From Megasphaera sp. MJR8396C (GTDB lineage Bacteria > Bacillota > Negativicutes > Veillonellales > Megasphaeraceae), in contig NZ_KQ958176.1 in the NCBI RefSeq assembly GCF_001546855.1, positions 30,194 to 94,193 of the forward strand: a DNA stretch of 64,000 nucleotides. The letters run 5' to 3'. A model generated the notes under the pieces. It was given only the letters and a program-made list of their open reading frames with translations. It made no database searches and was not told where the DNA came from. This document shows, piece after piece, positions 17,241 through 26,296 of the stretch (positions are counted from its first letter, which is position 1; every line of letters begins with the position of its first letter). Both the position numbers and the translations under genes were made by a program.

Positions 17241-18491
17241 ATGGTGAATAAAAAGACAGACGATATGAACGAAACGAATAAAACGACAAAGAAAACCGTA
17301 CGCCGCAAGACGACGAAGAAAAAAGAGGCGGCAGCAAAGCCGGCCCTCTCGGAAAAAGAACGCCAGGCCCTGGCCCTGCAGCACATACAGCAACTCCTGC
17401 AAACGGGGCAGAAGAAAGGCAGCTTGACTTATACGGAAATCATGAACCTCATGGAAGAAGACGACCTGACGCCGGACCAGATCGACAAGATGTATGAACT
17501 CTTTGCCGATAAGGGTATTGACATCATCGGTGAAGAAGATTCCATGCGCGATCGTGATGAAATAGATGACGAAGATACGGAAAAAGTACCGGATATGCAC
17601 AATGTCGACCTCAGCGTGCCCGAAGGCATCAACATCGACGACCCGGTCCGTATGTACTTAAAAGAAATCGGCCGCGTGCCCCTCTTGTCGGCGACGGAAG
17701 AAATCACCCTGGCCAAGGCCATTGAACAGGGGAACGCTCCCGACGCGACGGAAGAAGACATCAAAGCCGGCACGATCGCCAAGAAGAAACTGACCGACGC
17801 CAACCTGCGCCTCGTCGTCAGCATTGCCAAGCGCTACGTCGGCCGGGGCATGCTCTTCTTGGACCTCATTCAAGAAGGCAATCTGGGCCTCTTGAAAGCC
17901 GTCGATAAATTCGACTACAGCAAGGGCTATAAATTCAGTACCTATGCTACCTGGTGGATCCGCCAGGCCATTACCCGCGCCATTGCCGACCAGGCCCGGA
18001 CGATCCGAATCCCGGTCCACATGGTCGAAACGATCAATAAACTGATCCGCATTTCCCGTCAGCTCCTCCAGGACAAGGGCCGTGAACCCCTTCCGGAAGA
18101 AATCGCCGAAAAGATGGATATCCCCGTCGAACGCGTTCGGGAAATCATGAAGATCGCCCAGGAACCGGTGTCCTTGGAAACGCCGATTGGCGAAGAAGAA
18201 GATTCTCACTTAGGCGATTTCATCGAAGACTCGGAAGCCGTTGCACCTGACGACGCTGCGTCCTTCATCCTCTTGAAAGAACAGATCGAAGACGTCTTCT
18301 CGTGCCTTACGGACCGCGAACGAAAGGTCCTCTACCTGCGCTTTGGCCTGAAAGACGGCCGGCCGCGGACCTTGGAAGAAGTAGGCCAGCACTTTAACGT
18401 CACTCGTGAACGTATCCGCCAGATCGAAGGCAAGGCCTTAAGCAAGCTCCGCAACTGGGGCAAGCGGGAAAAAATCAAGGATTTCCTCTAA
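17241..18491 (+). CDS. rpoD: RNA polymerase primary sigma factor (sigma-70/SigA)
   Basis: The housekeeping sigma factor recognising TTGACA/TATAAT promoters, which agrees with the promoters seen here. Of 416 residues, the first 80 are Lys-rich followed by region 1.1. Region 1.2 ([19 protein letters not shown], near 135), region 2 ([32 protein letters not shown], written here as the family core, near 215-245), region 3 ([16 protein letters not shown]) and region 4 ([19 protein letters not shown], near 378) follow in order. Cotranscription with dnaG links priming and transcription capacity. Length is normal for Firmicute SigA. Confidence 0.97.
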   Translation: MVNKKTDDMNETNKTTKKTVRRKTTKKKEAAAKPALSEKERQALALQHIQQLLQTGQKKGSLTYTEIMNLMEEDDLTPDQIDKMYELFADKGIDIIGEEDSMRDRDEIDDEDTEKVPDMHNVDLSVPEGINIDDPVRMYLKEIGRVPLLSATEEITLAKAIEQGNAPDATEEDIKAGTIAKKKLTDANLRLVVSIAKRYVGRGMLFLDLIQEGNLGLLKAVDKFDYSKGYKFSTYATWWIRQAITRAIADQARTIRIPVHMVETINKLIRISRQLLQDKGREPLPEEIAEKMDIPVERVREIMKIAQEPVSLETPIGEEEDSHLGDFIEDSEAVAPDDAASFILLKEQIEDVFSCLTDRERKVLYLRFGLKDGRPRTLEEVGQHFNVTRERIRQIEGKALSKLRNWGKREKIKDFL

Positions 18492-18551
18492 GCCGTTTAT
18501 TTCTATATTATAGATTTATATACGTTGTCGTTTCTCTTAGGAGGTAGTTTT

Positions 18552-19364
18552 ATGGATAAAGCCAATCGGCCCCACATCTTCTGCCATATGGAGACGTCTC
18601 TCGACGGCAAGATCATGGGTAAGTACCTTTGGATTGAAGAAACCAACGCCGAAGAAGATTCCTTCTATACCTTATTTGCCGGCCCTAAAGCGTATTTTAA
18701 GCCTCAGGCTCTCTTAAACGGCCGGACGACAATTGAAGACAATTTTACTTTTTATAAAACGCCGGCTGTCGATGAAAACGCCGCTCCCGTGCCGGGTGGA
18801 GACTTTTTAGCCGACGACGGCAAGACGGGATTCTACCTCGTCGTCACCGATTCCAAAGGGCGCGTGGCCTGGGAAACGGGGCAGCTTACTGATTTCTACG
18901 GTCATGAAAAAGCTCAGGTCGTCGAAGTCCTGTCGGAACAGGCGTCCAATGCCTACAAAGCCTACCTGCGCGACAAGGGCGTCAGCTACTTGATCTGCGG
19001 GAAGGACCAGATTGATCTCTCTCTTACGTGCCGTAAACTGAAAGAGGTCCTGCACCTCGATTCGGTCATGCTGGCCGGCGGGGGAGCGATCAACTGGAGC
19101 TTCCTTCAGGAAGGCTTATGCGACGAAGTCAGTGTCGTCATCGCCCCGGCAGCCGACGGCAGTGCCGACACGCAGACCTTATTCATGGCCCGTCCCGGTT
19201 TTTCCGACGACCAGCCCATCGTCTTTTCCGTGAAAGACTGTAAGGTCATGGCCGACGGCAAGGTCTGGCTGCGCTATGACGTACAGGGCAAGAGTCAACA
19301 CGATTTTGCCGCTGACAGTGAATATCAGGCCGTTCAGGATATGTTGGCAAAAGTCAATCAGTAA
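18552..19364 (+). CDS. RibD C-terminal-domain / dihydrofolate-reductase-like oxidoreductase
   Basis: A 270-residue protein of the RibD_C (DHFR-like) fold: PHIFCHMETSLDGKI at the N-terminus, NGRTTIEDNF near 62 and the NADPH-site region VMLAGGGAINWSFLQEGLCDEV near 168. Members reduce pyrimidine intermediates or other carbonyls with NADPH; no riboflavin genes are nearby, so its substrate is unknown. The ATG at 18552 is chosen because GGAGG lies 7 bases upstream. It is followed 12 bases later by a flavin-binding split-barrel protein, and the pair ends at a strong terminator. Confidence 0.8.
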   Translation: MDKANRPHIFCHMETSLDGKIMGKYLWIEETNAEEDSFYTLFAGPKAYFKPQALLNGRTTIEDNFTFYKTPAVDENAAPVPGGDFLADDGKTGFYLVVTDSKGRVAWETGQLTDFYGHEKAQVVEVLSEQASNAYKAYLRDKGVSYLICGKDQIDLSLTCRKLKEVLHLDSVMLAGGGAINWSFLQEGLCDEVSVVIAPAADGSADTQTLFMARPGFSDDQPIVFSVKDCKVMADGKVWLRYDVQGKSQHDFAADSEYQAVQDMLAKVNQ

Positions 19365-19376
19365 AGGAGGCTACTC

Positions 19377-19751
19377 ATGTTAACCGATATTTTCTTCGAT
19401 TGCATCAAGCATGACGGCATCGTGTCCGTCGCCTCGGCCGGAAAAGACGGTCGAGCTCACATCGCCAATACGTGGAACAAGTACCTCATCGTCACCGACG
19501 ATGAAAAGATCCTCATCCCTTGCTTCGGCTTCATCAAGACCGAAAAGAACGTCGATGACAATCCCTATATCGAAGTCGTCATCGGAAGCCATGAAGTACA
19601 GGGCAAGATGGGCATGGGCACGGGCTGCCTGTTAACCGGGAAAGCCGAATTCTTCAAAGAAGGAAAGCTCTTTGATGACATGAAGGCCAAATGCTCCTTT
19701 GCCAACCGGGTCCTGGTCTTTACGCCGGAAACGTGCAAACAGACAATTTAA
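19377..19751 (+). CDS. pyridoxamine 5'-phosphate oxidase-like FMN-binding protein
   Basis: A 124-residue protein with the split-barrel flavin-binding fold typical of short PNPOx-like proteins: HDGIVSVASAGKDGRAHIANTW at 11-32, then VIGSHEVQGKMGMGTGCLLTG near 70-90. Short members bind FMN, F420 or haem and act as reductases or in stress. AGGAGG precedes the ATG. Its coupling to the RibD-like reductase suggests a shared redox role, but no substrate is visible. Confidence 0.75.
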   Translation: MLTDIFFDCIKHDGIVSVASAGKDGRAHIANTWNKYLIVTDDEKILIPCFGFIKTEKNVDDNPYIEVVIGSHEVQGKMGMGTGCLLTGKAEFFKEGKLFDDMKAKCSFANRVLVFTPETCKQTI

Positions 19752-19762
19752 CCTAACAAACG

Positions 19763-19815
19763 AACTCCTCCGATACGAGGCTGCCGTGACGGTCGCCTGG
19801 CGGAGGAGTTTTTTT
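19763..19815 (+). terminator. intrinsic terminator
   Basis: AACTCCTCCG (19763-19772) / CGGAGGAGTT (19801-19810), followed by seven T, 11 bases after the preceding gene. Confidence 0.88.
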
Positions 19816-19985
19816 GTCTTGGGCCCTGATGGGGAGGGGCGCCCTCTTTATGATATAATTAATGATATAGATTATGAGAACACGAAGGTTGTAAAAAAAT
19901 CTTAGCGTTAGAGGCATTTTTTGCCATGTACGGTACATCGGGATAGACGTTTTTTTACCGTTGAACGCGTTAAGGAGGATGAAGT

Positions 19986-21245
19986 ATGACAGACGAGACG
20001 GTCAAGGCCTATACACTGCGTGCGAAAGATACGGCACTGATCGAATTTTCCCTCTATCGGCGGCAAGGGGGTGGCGACGGGAGTTTACCCGGTACCGATG
20101 AACTTGTCATCGACAAGGTACATGTAGATCAGCAGGCCTTATTTCCGGCGGCCTTAAAAACGGGAGTCCCCCTTACGGGAAAGAAGCTGGCCGATTGGAT
20201 ACGGAGCCGAAAACTTCCGCGGCACCGCCATTTTGCTGAGGCCATGGAGGCAGCCATTCACGACGACGGACAGCTCATGACCTACGTCGATGTGACGAAG
20301 GCCCTGTCCCTGAACGATGCTTATTGGATCACGGCTACGGATATTTCGCCTTCCTGGGCCGACTGCAATCTCTACGATCATCCCTTTGAGGAAGGGATGG
20401 CAGCCGTCGCCTTTACCGGAGAGGGCGGGCCTTTTCAGGGACCTCTGGCGACGCCGGAGCTTACGACCTGCGGGGCTTTGAAAAAATGCTGGATTCGGCG
20501 GGATGGGCGCCTCTATTTACAAAAAGGCGACGGCTTTATGCCGCGCTCTGACGGCCGGACCCAGGCGACCTTAGAATGGTATGCCGCCCAGGTGGCTGAG
20601 GTCATGGAACTACCCCACATTCCCTATGAACTGGAGTGGTACACCCAGGCCGACGGGACGAAGGAAACGGTGTGCCTGTGCGAGCTCTTTACCTGTGCCG
20701 ACGTGGGCTATGTCGATGCCCATACGTATTTTTCTCAACAGGGCCTCGATTGGGCTTCCTTAGATGATGAAACCTTAGCCGCTCATGAGCGTATGGCCCA
20801 GCTCTATGGCAGAGAAGCTTACGCCGATCTCATGGTCTTTGACGCCCTTATCTGCAACAAGGACCGCCACTACGGGAATTACGGCTATCTCATCGATAAT
20901 GATACGGGAGCATGGATCGGGCCGGCGCCGATTTTTGACAACGGACGCTCTCTTCTTTATGATGCCAGTACCTATGATTTGGACCACCTCGAAGACTATA
21001 TGGCAGGTCCCGGCGGGAGAGGGACGTCGATGCCCTTCGATGCCCTGGCTCAATTCTTTGTGGAACCGCGCCATTTAGAGGGCCTCCAAAAATTGACGAC
21101 CTTTTCCTTTGAAAATCATCCCACTTGTCCCTTGCCGGAGGTGACCCTGGCACGCCTGACAAACTTCGTTCGCCAGCGGGCAGCGCATATTATTGATTTA
21201 TATGAAGCACGGGAGATGCATCATCACTTGACGGTGACGGACTAG
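19986..21245 (+). CDS. HipA-like Ser/Thr kinase-fold protein, no HipB partner
   Basis: A 419-residue protein whose C-terminal half has the HipA kinase signature. CNKDRHYGNYGYLID (near 289) holds the catalytic Asp and Mg-binding Asn, and APIFDNGRSLL (near 315) the DFG-like Asp. Upstream, CWIRRDGRLYLQKGDG (near 165) resembles the ATP-binding lysine region. The N-terminal 150 residues are not recognised and are longer than the usual HipA_N. HipA toxins phosphorylate aminoacyl-tRNA synthetases, but no HTH antitoxin gene lies next to it, so a toxin role is uncertain. GGAGG precedes the ATG; the upstream 170 bases are AT-rich. Confidence 0.7.
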   Translation: MTDETVKAYTLRAKDTALIEFSLYRRQGGGDGSLPGTDELVIDKVHVDQQALFPAALKTGVPLTGKKLADWIRSRKLPRHRHFAEAMEAAIHDDGQLMTYVDVTKALSLNDAYWITATDISPSWADCNLYDHPFEEGMAAVAFTGEGGPFQGPLATPELTTCGALKKCWIRRDGRLYLQKGDGFMPRSDGRTQATLEWYAAQVAEVMELPHIPYELEWYTQADGTKETVCLCELFTCADVGYVDAHTYFSQQGLDWASLDDETLAAHERMAQLYGREAYADLMVFDALICNKDRHYGNYGYLIDNDTGAWIGPAPIFDNGRSLLYDASTYDLDHLEDYMAGPGGRGTSMPFDALAQFFVEPRHLEGLQKLTTFSFENHPTCPLPEVTLARLTNFVRQRAAHIIDLYEAREMHHHLTVTD

Positions 21246-21268
21246 GACTTTGGTGATACAGAAACAAA

Positions 21269-21313
21269 AAAATACGACGACAAGGTATGCTTAGACACCT
21301 GTCGTCGTATTTT
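21269..21313. terminator. bidirectional terminator between the HipA-like gene and the tRNA
   Basis: Perfect 13-base arms AAAATACGACGAC (21269-21281) / GTCGTCGTATTTT (21301-21313); A-run before and T-run after allow use from both strands. Confidence 0.85.
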
Positions 21314-21322
21314 CATATGATC

Positions 21323-21397
21323 TGGTGGGCCCACTTGGGATCGAACCAAGGACCAACCGGTTATGAGCCGGTGGCTCTACCGCTGAGCTATAGGCCC
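21323..21397 (-). tRNA. tRNA with CAU anticodon (Met or Ile2)
   Basis: A full 75-base cloverleaf with encoded CCA. The acceptor GGGCCTA pairs with TGGGCCC, the anticodon loop is CTCATAA in an ACCGG/CCGGT stem, and the T-loop is GGTTCGATCC. The acceptor pairs at position 1-72, so it is not the initiator. A CAU anticodon may be elongator Met or lysidine-modified Ile(AUA); the sequence alone does not settle it. Confidence 0.93.
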
Positions 21398-21674
21398 ATG
21401 TAATCAGCGCGTAAAGTCTTACCAAGTTATTATACGCCAATCAGAAAGGGCCGTCAAGAAGGGATATGGCATGGTCGTCAGCCAGGAGACGGCCTGTATA
21501 TCGGCCCGGGCGTTGGGCTTACGGCAGGAGGTACATCATCGCCTGGAACCGTGGAAGTGGGACAATTTTTAGCCTGTCAGCGGTAAAATCCGATAAATTT
21601 GCCATTATCGGTGGCAGTATCCTTATTTTTTCGTTATAATAGAGCATAAATAATTATGTAAAGGGGGAGGGCTC
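21398..21674. promoter_or_regulatory. leader region of the reactivator-metH genes, with inverted repeat
   Basis: Contains a TATAAT at 21635-21640 without a good -35, and a perfect CCGATAA (21590-21596) / TTATCGG (21605-21611) inverted repeat just upstream that may be an operator. No SAM or cobalamin riboswitch is seen here. A 33-codon ORF at 21471-21572 is not supported. Confidence 0.4.
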
Positions 21675-23795
21675 ATGGCCGATATTCGTATTTTAAGGGG
21701 ACCTAGGATCGTCCCCGACGTAGATCAGGCATTGCAATTTGCCGGCTATAAAGAGGGCGGTCTCGGAAGGGACAAGAGCCTCATTCGCTGTCAGGAACTG
21801 GTGACGATTCTGCGCCCACTGATGCAGGCCAAGGCCGCACTGGCCTTTACCGACGATACGCTCTATGCCGTCCTGACCTTAGGGGCTGCCGTCAGCCGTA
21901 AACTCGATGAGTACGAAAAAGACGGCGACGTCATGGATTCCTTGTTGTTCAATGCCTTGGCCGATACCTGCCTCATGGCCCTTGAAGAAGAGGTCCTGCA
22001 GCAGCTTCAGCTCATTTGTAAGCAAAAAGGCTGTGGCATTACCGGCCGTCACGAACCGGGCAGCGACATCCCCTTGTCATCCCAGGCCGATGCCGTAGCG
22101 GAAACGAAGGCCGGTCAGTCCCTGGGCGTGAGCGTCAATAAAGATTTGGTCCTGTCACCGGCCAAATCGATGACCCTGGTCTTTGATATCGGCTCCGATC
22201 CCAAGGTCTTTCACGCCGCCCATGACTGTGCGTCCTGCCCCAAGACCGATTGCGACCGCCGGAAGGACAGTGGCGAGGCCGTCGTGACCGTTCCGGCCGG
22301 GGTTAAGGTCGATGAGGCTATTCAGGCCCAGGGGACGGATCTTTCCATGCCCTGCGGCGGCAAGGGACGCTGCGGGAAGTGCCGCGTCCGCGTCGTGGCG
22401 GGAAAACTTGCCGTGACACCGGCCGACCGAAACGTTTTTTCCGACAGTCAATTGCGCGAAGGCTGGCGACTGGCCTGTCAGGCTGAAACGACGGAAGAAA
22501 CGAAGATCGCCGTGCCCCTTCGCGAACAGCAGGGCTTTTCAGCCCTGGCCCTTCAAGAAGATGCGGAACAAGATTCGGCTTTGTTGGCCAACCATGGCTG
22601 CGGCATCGCCATCGACATCGGAACGACGACCATCGCCGCAGCCCTCGTCGACCGGACCGACGGCCGTATCGTGGCCACGGCGACGACGGCAAGCCGGCAG
22701 CGCTCCTTTGGTGCCGACGTCATCAGCCGTATCGATGCCGCCAATAAGGGCAAGGGAAAGGCTTTGCAGAAGGCCGTTCGCAAGGACATCCTGGGACTGA
22801 TGGAAACCCTCTTTGACGATCACCCCGAGGGACGAACCTCGTGCCGGGCTGTAGCCATTGCCGCCAATACGACCATGCTTCACCTGCTCATGGGCTGGTC
22901 TTGTAAGGGACTGGGCAACTGGCCCTTTACGCCGGTATCCTTAGGCGGCGAGACCTACGCTTTTAAAGACGTCTTTGGGAGCGACTTTCTGTCGGACTGC
23001 CCGGTGACCCTCATTCCCGGCATGAGTACCTACGTCGGCGGCGACATTACGGCCGGCATTGCCGCTTCGGGCCTCATGGACTCCGACGAGGTTACCTTGT
23101 TCATCGACTTAGGGACCAACGGGGAATTGGTCCTCGGCAATCGGGATCAGCGCTTCATCGCCTCGGCGCCGGCCGGACCGGCTCTCGAAGGGGGCAAGCT
23201 GACCTGGGGGACGGCCAGCATTTCCGGGGCCATCTGCGGCGTCCGCATCGAAGGCAGCAAGGCCATTGTCCGCACTATTGACGGCGCCGTTCCCGTCGGC
23301 ATCTGCGGGACCGGCATCATCGAAGCCATGGCCGGCCTGGTCTCAGCGGGACTGGTCGATGAGACGGGAAAATTAGAGGAACCGTACTTCAGCATGGGCT
23401 TTACCCTGGGGTCGACCCTCGATTATGAACGGATCGTCCTCAGTCAGAAGGATATCCGTGAAATCCAGATGGCCAAGAGCGCCATTCGGGCCGGGATTGA
23501 AACCCTCATCGAAGGGAGCGGCATGGACCGCCGGCGCATCGATCGGGTCTGTCTCGCCGGAGGTTTTGGCTATCGCCTCGATCCGGAGAAAGCCGCCGTC
23601 ATCGGCCTCTTGCCGCCCGATTTAGCCGATAAGGCGACGGCTGTCGGCAATACGGCCCTCCAAGGGGCAGCAGCTCTGGTGGCGGGAACGCTTTCCATTC
23701 AGGATCTGCAGGACGCGGCTTCCGGAGCCGAAGAAAGGGTCCTTGGCAACGAAGAAGCATTTCAGCGCTTATACATTTCATATATGAATTTTTAG
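21675..23795 (+). CDS. fused corrinoid reactivator: MetH-activation-like domain + [2Fe-2S] domain + RACo-type ASKHA ATPase
   Basis: Probably the ATP-dependent reductive reactivator of the B12-dependent MetH encoded next. Residues 1-195 resemble the methionine synthase activation domain of stand-alone Clostridial activation subunits: YAVLTLGAAVSRKLDEY, the PGSDIPLSSQ region, SPAKSM and a Cys cluster HDCASC-x4-C. Residues 205-290 form a [2Fe-2S] ferredoxin domain with C227, C233, C236 and C268. Residues 310-700 are the RACo/RamA-type ATPase (DUF4445): IDIGTTTIAAAL near 314, FIDLGTNGEL and AGGFGYRLD. RACo proteins return inactive Co(II) corrinoid to Co(I) using a ferredoxin electron and ATP. A 706-residue fusion carrying an extra MetH-activation part is unusual. 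It ends 12 bases before metH. Confidence 0.85.
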   Translation: MADIRILRGPRIVPDVDQALQFAGYKEGGLGRDKSLIRCQELVTILRPLMQAKAALAFTDDTLYAVLTLGAAVSRKLDEYEKDGDVMDSLLFNALADTCLMALEEEVLQQLQLICKQKGCGITGRHEPGSDIPLSSQADAVAETKAGQSLGVSVNKDLVLSPAKSMTLVFDIGSDPKVFHAAHDCASCPKTDCDRRKDSGEAVVTVPAGVKVDEAIQAQGTDLSMPCGGKGRCGKCRVRVVAGKLAVTPADRNVFSDSQLREGWRLACQAETTEETKIAVPLREQQGFSALALQEDAEQDSALLANHGCGIAIDIGTTTIAAALVDRTDGRIVATATTASRQRSFGADVISRIDAANKGKGKALQKAVRKDILGLMETLFDDHPEGRTSCRAVAIAANTTMLHLLMGWSCKGLGNWPFTPVSLGGETYAFKDVFGSDFLSDCPVTLIPGMSTYVGGDITAGIAASGLMDSDEVTLFIDLGTNGELVLGNRDQRFIASAPAGPALEGGKLTWGTASISGAICGVRIEGSKAIVRTIDGAVPVGICGTGIIEAMAGLVSAGLVDETGKLEEPYFSMGFTLGSTLDYERIVLSQKDIREIQMAKSAIRAGIETLIEGSGMDRRRIDRVCLAGGFGYRLDPEKAAVIGLLPPDLADKATAVGNTALQGAAALVAGTLSIQDLQDAASGAEERVLGNEEAFQRLYISYMNF

Positions 23796-23807
23796 GGGGA
23801 AGGTAGA

Positions 23808-26279
23808 TTGACCAACGAAGCATTTCAGCGGCTCTTAGACAGGGGTGTCGTCGTCCTCGACGGCGCTACGGGAACCAATTTACAGCAGGCCGGCATGCCT
23901 ATCGGCGTCTGCCCGGAACAATGGATTTTGGAAAATCGCCAGGTCATGATCGATTTGCAGCGAAAATTCATTGAAGCCGGGACCGATATCGTCTATGCGC
24001 CGACCTTTACGGGCAACCGCCTGAAACTGGCGGAATACGGATTAGATCAGGACTTGAAAGCCATCAATGAGGGGTTGGTGGCCATTTCTAAAGAAGCCGC
24101 AGGGGACAAGGCTTTGGTGGCCGGCGATATGACCATGACCGGCCGCCAGCTCTATCCCATGGGGGATTTGACCTTTGAAGAACTGGTGACGGTCTATAAA
24201 GAACAGGCCAAGGTCCTTTATGAAGCCGGCGTCGACCTCTTTGTCGTCGAAACGATGATGAGCCTTCAGGAAACGAGGGCCTGCGTTTTGGCCATCAAAG
24301 AAGTCTGCGACCTGCCCATCATGGCCACTCTGACCTTTGAAAAAGACGGCCGCACCTTGTATGGCACGCCGCCGGAAGCGGCCGTCGTCGTCCTCGAACA
24401 CTTAGGCGTTGCCGCCGTCGGCCTCAACTGCTCGACGGGACCGGCCGACATGGTCGATACGGTACGGACGATGTACGATTATGCCAATATTCCCATCATC
24501 GCCAAACCGAATGCCGGCCTTCCCGAACTGGAAGGCGACAAGACGGTCTATAAGACGACGCCGGAAGAATTTGCCCAAGACGGCTGCCTCCTCATCGAAG
24601 CTGGGGCCCATATCGTCGGCGGCTGCTGCGGGACGACGCCGGCTCATATGAAGGCCCTGGCTGACGCCGTAAAGGGTCTGACGCCAAAAGTACCGAAGGC
24701 CGGTCACCACCGCGTCCTGGCATCGGAACGGCAGGTCCTGGACATCCATCTCGACGGTGATTTTCAGGTCATTGGCGAACGCATCAATCCGACGGGCAAG
24801 AAGAAACTCCAGGCCGAACTGCGGGCGGGAAAACTCGATTTAGTCCGCTCCATGGCCCGCGAGCAGGAACGGTACGGGGCCTCGATCCTCGACGTCAACA
24901 TGGGGACCAACGGAATCGATGAAAAAGAGATGATGCTCAAAGCCATTTATGAAGTGACCGGCGTATCGGGACTGCCCCTTAGCATCGATACCAGCTCGCC
25001 GGAAATCATGGAAGCCGCCCTGCGCATCTATCCCGGTCGGGCCCTGGTCAATTCCATTTCCTGTGAAACGGAAAAATACGAAACCCTCCTGCCTGTCGTC
25101 AAGAAGTACGGTGCCATGTTCATCGCCCTGCCCGTATCGGATGAGGGCATTCCCAAGACCTTAGCGGAAAAACACGCCGTCCTCGATGAACTCTTGAACC
25201 ACGCTTATGACGCCGGCTTTAAGCCCGAAGACATCGTCGTCGATGCCCTGGTAGCGACGGTCGGTGCGGCGCCGACGGCAGCTCTTGACTGCATGGCGAC
25301 GTTTTCCCACTGCAAGAACGATTTGGGTCTAGCCACGGTCTGCGGATTGTCCAACATTTCCTTCGGCCTGCCGGACCGGATGTACGTCAATGCCGCCTTC
25401 TTATCCATGGCCATTGCCAGCGGCCTTACCATGGCCATTGCCAATCCGTCCCAGGACCTTCTGATGAATACGGCGGCGGCTGCCAATATGCTCATGAACC
25501 GCGAAGGCAGTGACCTCGGCTACATCCGCCGCATGCAGTATTTCGATAAGAAAGAGGCTGAAGCCAAACGGAAGCAGGAAGCAGAACTCCTGGCCCGTCA
25601 CGGCGAGTCGGCCACCGCCGCTTCGCCGGGGGAGTCTGAGGGCACGGATGAAAAACCGGTCAGTCCCGTCTATCAGGCCGTCCTGGACGGTGAAAAAGAG
25701 GCCATCGTCGCCTTAGCCCAGGCCGAAATGGCAAAAGGCACGGCTCCAGGCGCCATCATCGATGAACAGCTGATTCCGGCCATTACCGAAGTCGGCAATT
25801 TATATGACAAGCAGATCTATTTCCTGCCCCAGCTCATTGCTAGTGCCAATACGATGGAAACGGCCATTGCCTACTTAGAGCCACTCATCAAAAAGGCGCC
25901 GGGCCAGGCGGAAATGGCGACGGTCATCATCGCCACCGTCGAAGGCGACGTCCATGATATCGGCAAGAACCTCGTCGGTCTCATGCTGCGCAACTACGGG
26001 TATAAGGTCATCGACCTGGGCAAAGACGTGCCGGCCGGCAAGATCATCGAAACGGCCCTTTGCCAAAAGGCGTCCGTCGTCGGCCTGTCGGCTTTGATGA
26101 CGACGACCATGATGCATATGAAAGACGTCATTGCCGAAGCCGCCGATCGGCATTACGACGGAAAGATCATCATCGGCGGCGCCGCCGTGACACCGAGCTT
26201 TTCCGATGAAATCGGCGCCGACGGCTATTCAAAAGACGCGGCAGACTGTGTCAAACTCGTCAGCCGCCTGTTATCGTAA
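23808..26279 (+). CDS. metH: cobalamin-dependent methionine synthase lacking the C-terminal activation domain
   Basis: Transfers methyl from methyl-THF through cobalamin to homocysteine. The 823-residue protein has a homocysteine/Zn domain (1-290; ligands in GLNCSTG near 208 and GGCCGTTP near 273), a pterin-binding domain (about 320-580; VIGERINPTGKKKL), a cobalamin cap (about 625-690) and a B12-binding domain with the cobalt-ligand motif DVHDIG (His near 716). It ends there: the roughly 330-residue SAM-binding activation domain of the E. coli enzyme is missing. The start is TTG at 23808 after GGGGGAAGG. The missing function is plausibly supplied by the upstream fused reactivator. Confidence 0.95.
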   Translation: MTNEAFQRLLDRGVVVLDGATGTNLQQAGMPIGVCPEQWILENRQVMIDLQRKFIEAGTDIVYAPTFTGNRLKLAEYGLDQDLKAINEGLVAISKEAAGDKALVAGDMTMTGRQLYPMGDLTFEELVTVYKEQAKVLYEAGVDLFVVETMMSLQETRACVLAIKEVCDLPIMATLTFEKDGRTLYGTPPEAAVVVLEHLGVAAVGLNCSTGPADMVDTVRTMYDYANIPIIAKPNAGLPELEGDKTVYKTTPEEFAQDGCLLIEAGAHIVGGCCGTTPAHMKALADAVKGLTPKVPKAGHHRVLASERQVLDIHLDGDFQVIGERINPTGKKKLQAELRAGKLDLVRSMAREQERYGASILDVNMGTNGIDEKEMMLKAIYEVTGVSGLPLSIDTSSPEIMEAALRIYPGRALVNSISCETEKYETLLPVVKKYGAMFIALPVSDEGIPKTLAEKHAVLDELLNHAYDAGFKPEDIVVDALVATVGAAPTAALDCMATFSHCKNDLGLATVCGLSNISFGLPDRMYVNAAFLSMAIASGLTMAIANPSQDLLMNTAAAANMLMNREGSDLGYIRRMQYFDKKEAEAKRKQEAELLARHGESATAASPGESEGTDEKPVSPVYQAVLDGEKEAIVALAQAEMAKGTAPGAIIDEQLIPAITEVGNLYDKQIYFLPQLIASANTMETAIAYLEPLIKKAPGQAEMATVIIATVEGDVHDIGKNLVGLMLRNYGYKVIDLGKDVPAGKIIETALCQKASVVGLSALMTTTMMHMKDVIAEAADRHYDGKIIIGGAAVTPSFSDEIGADGYSKDAADCVKLVSRLLS

Positions 26280-26296
26280 AAGGGGGAATTTCTATC

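Noticed and set aside
21471..21572. 33-codon ORF upstream of the reactivator gene
   Set aside because: Has a weak AAGGGA site but no recognisable product or conservation evidence; could be chance.
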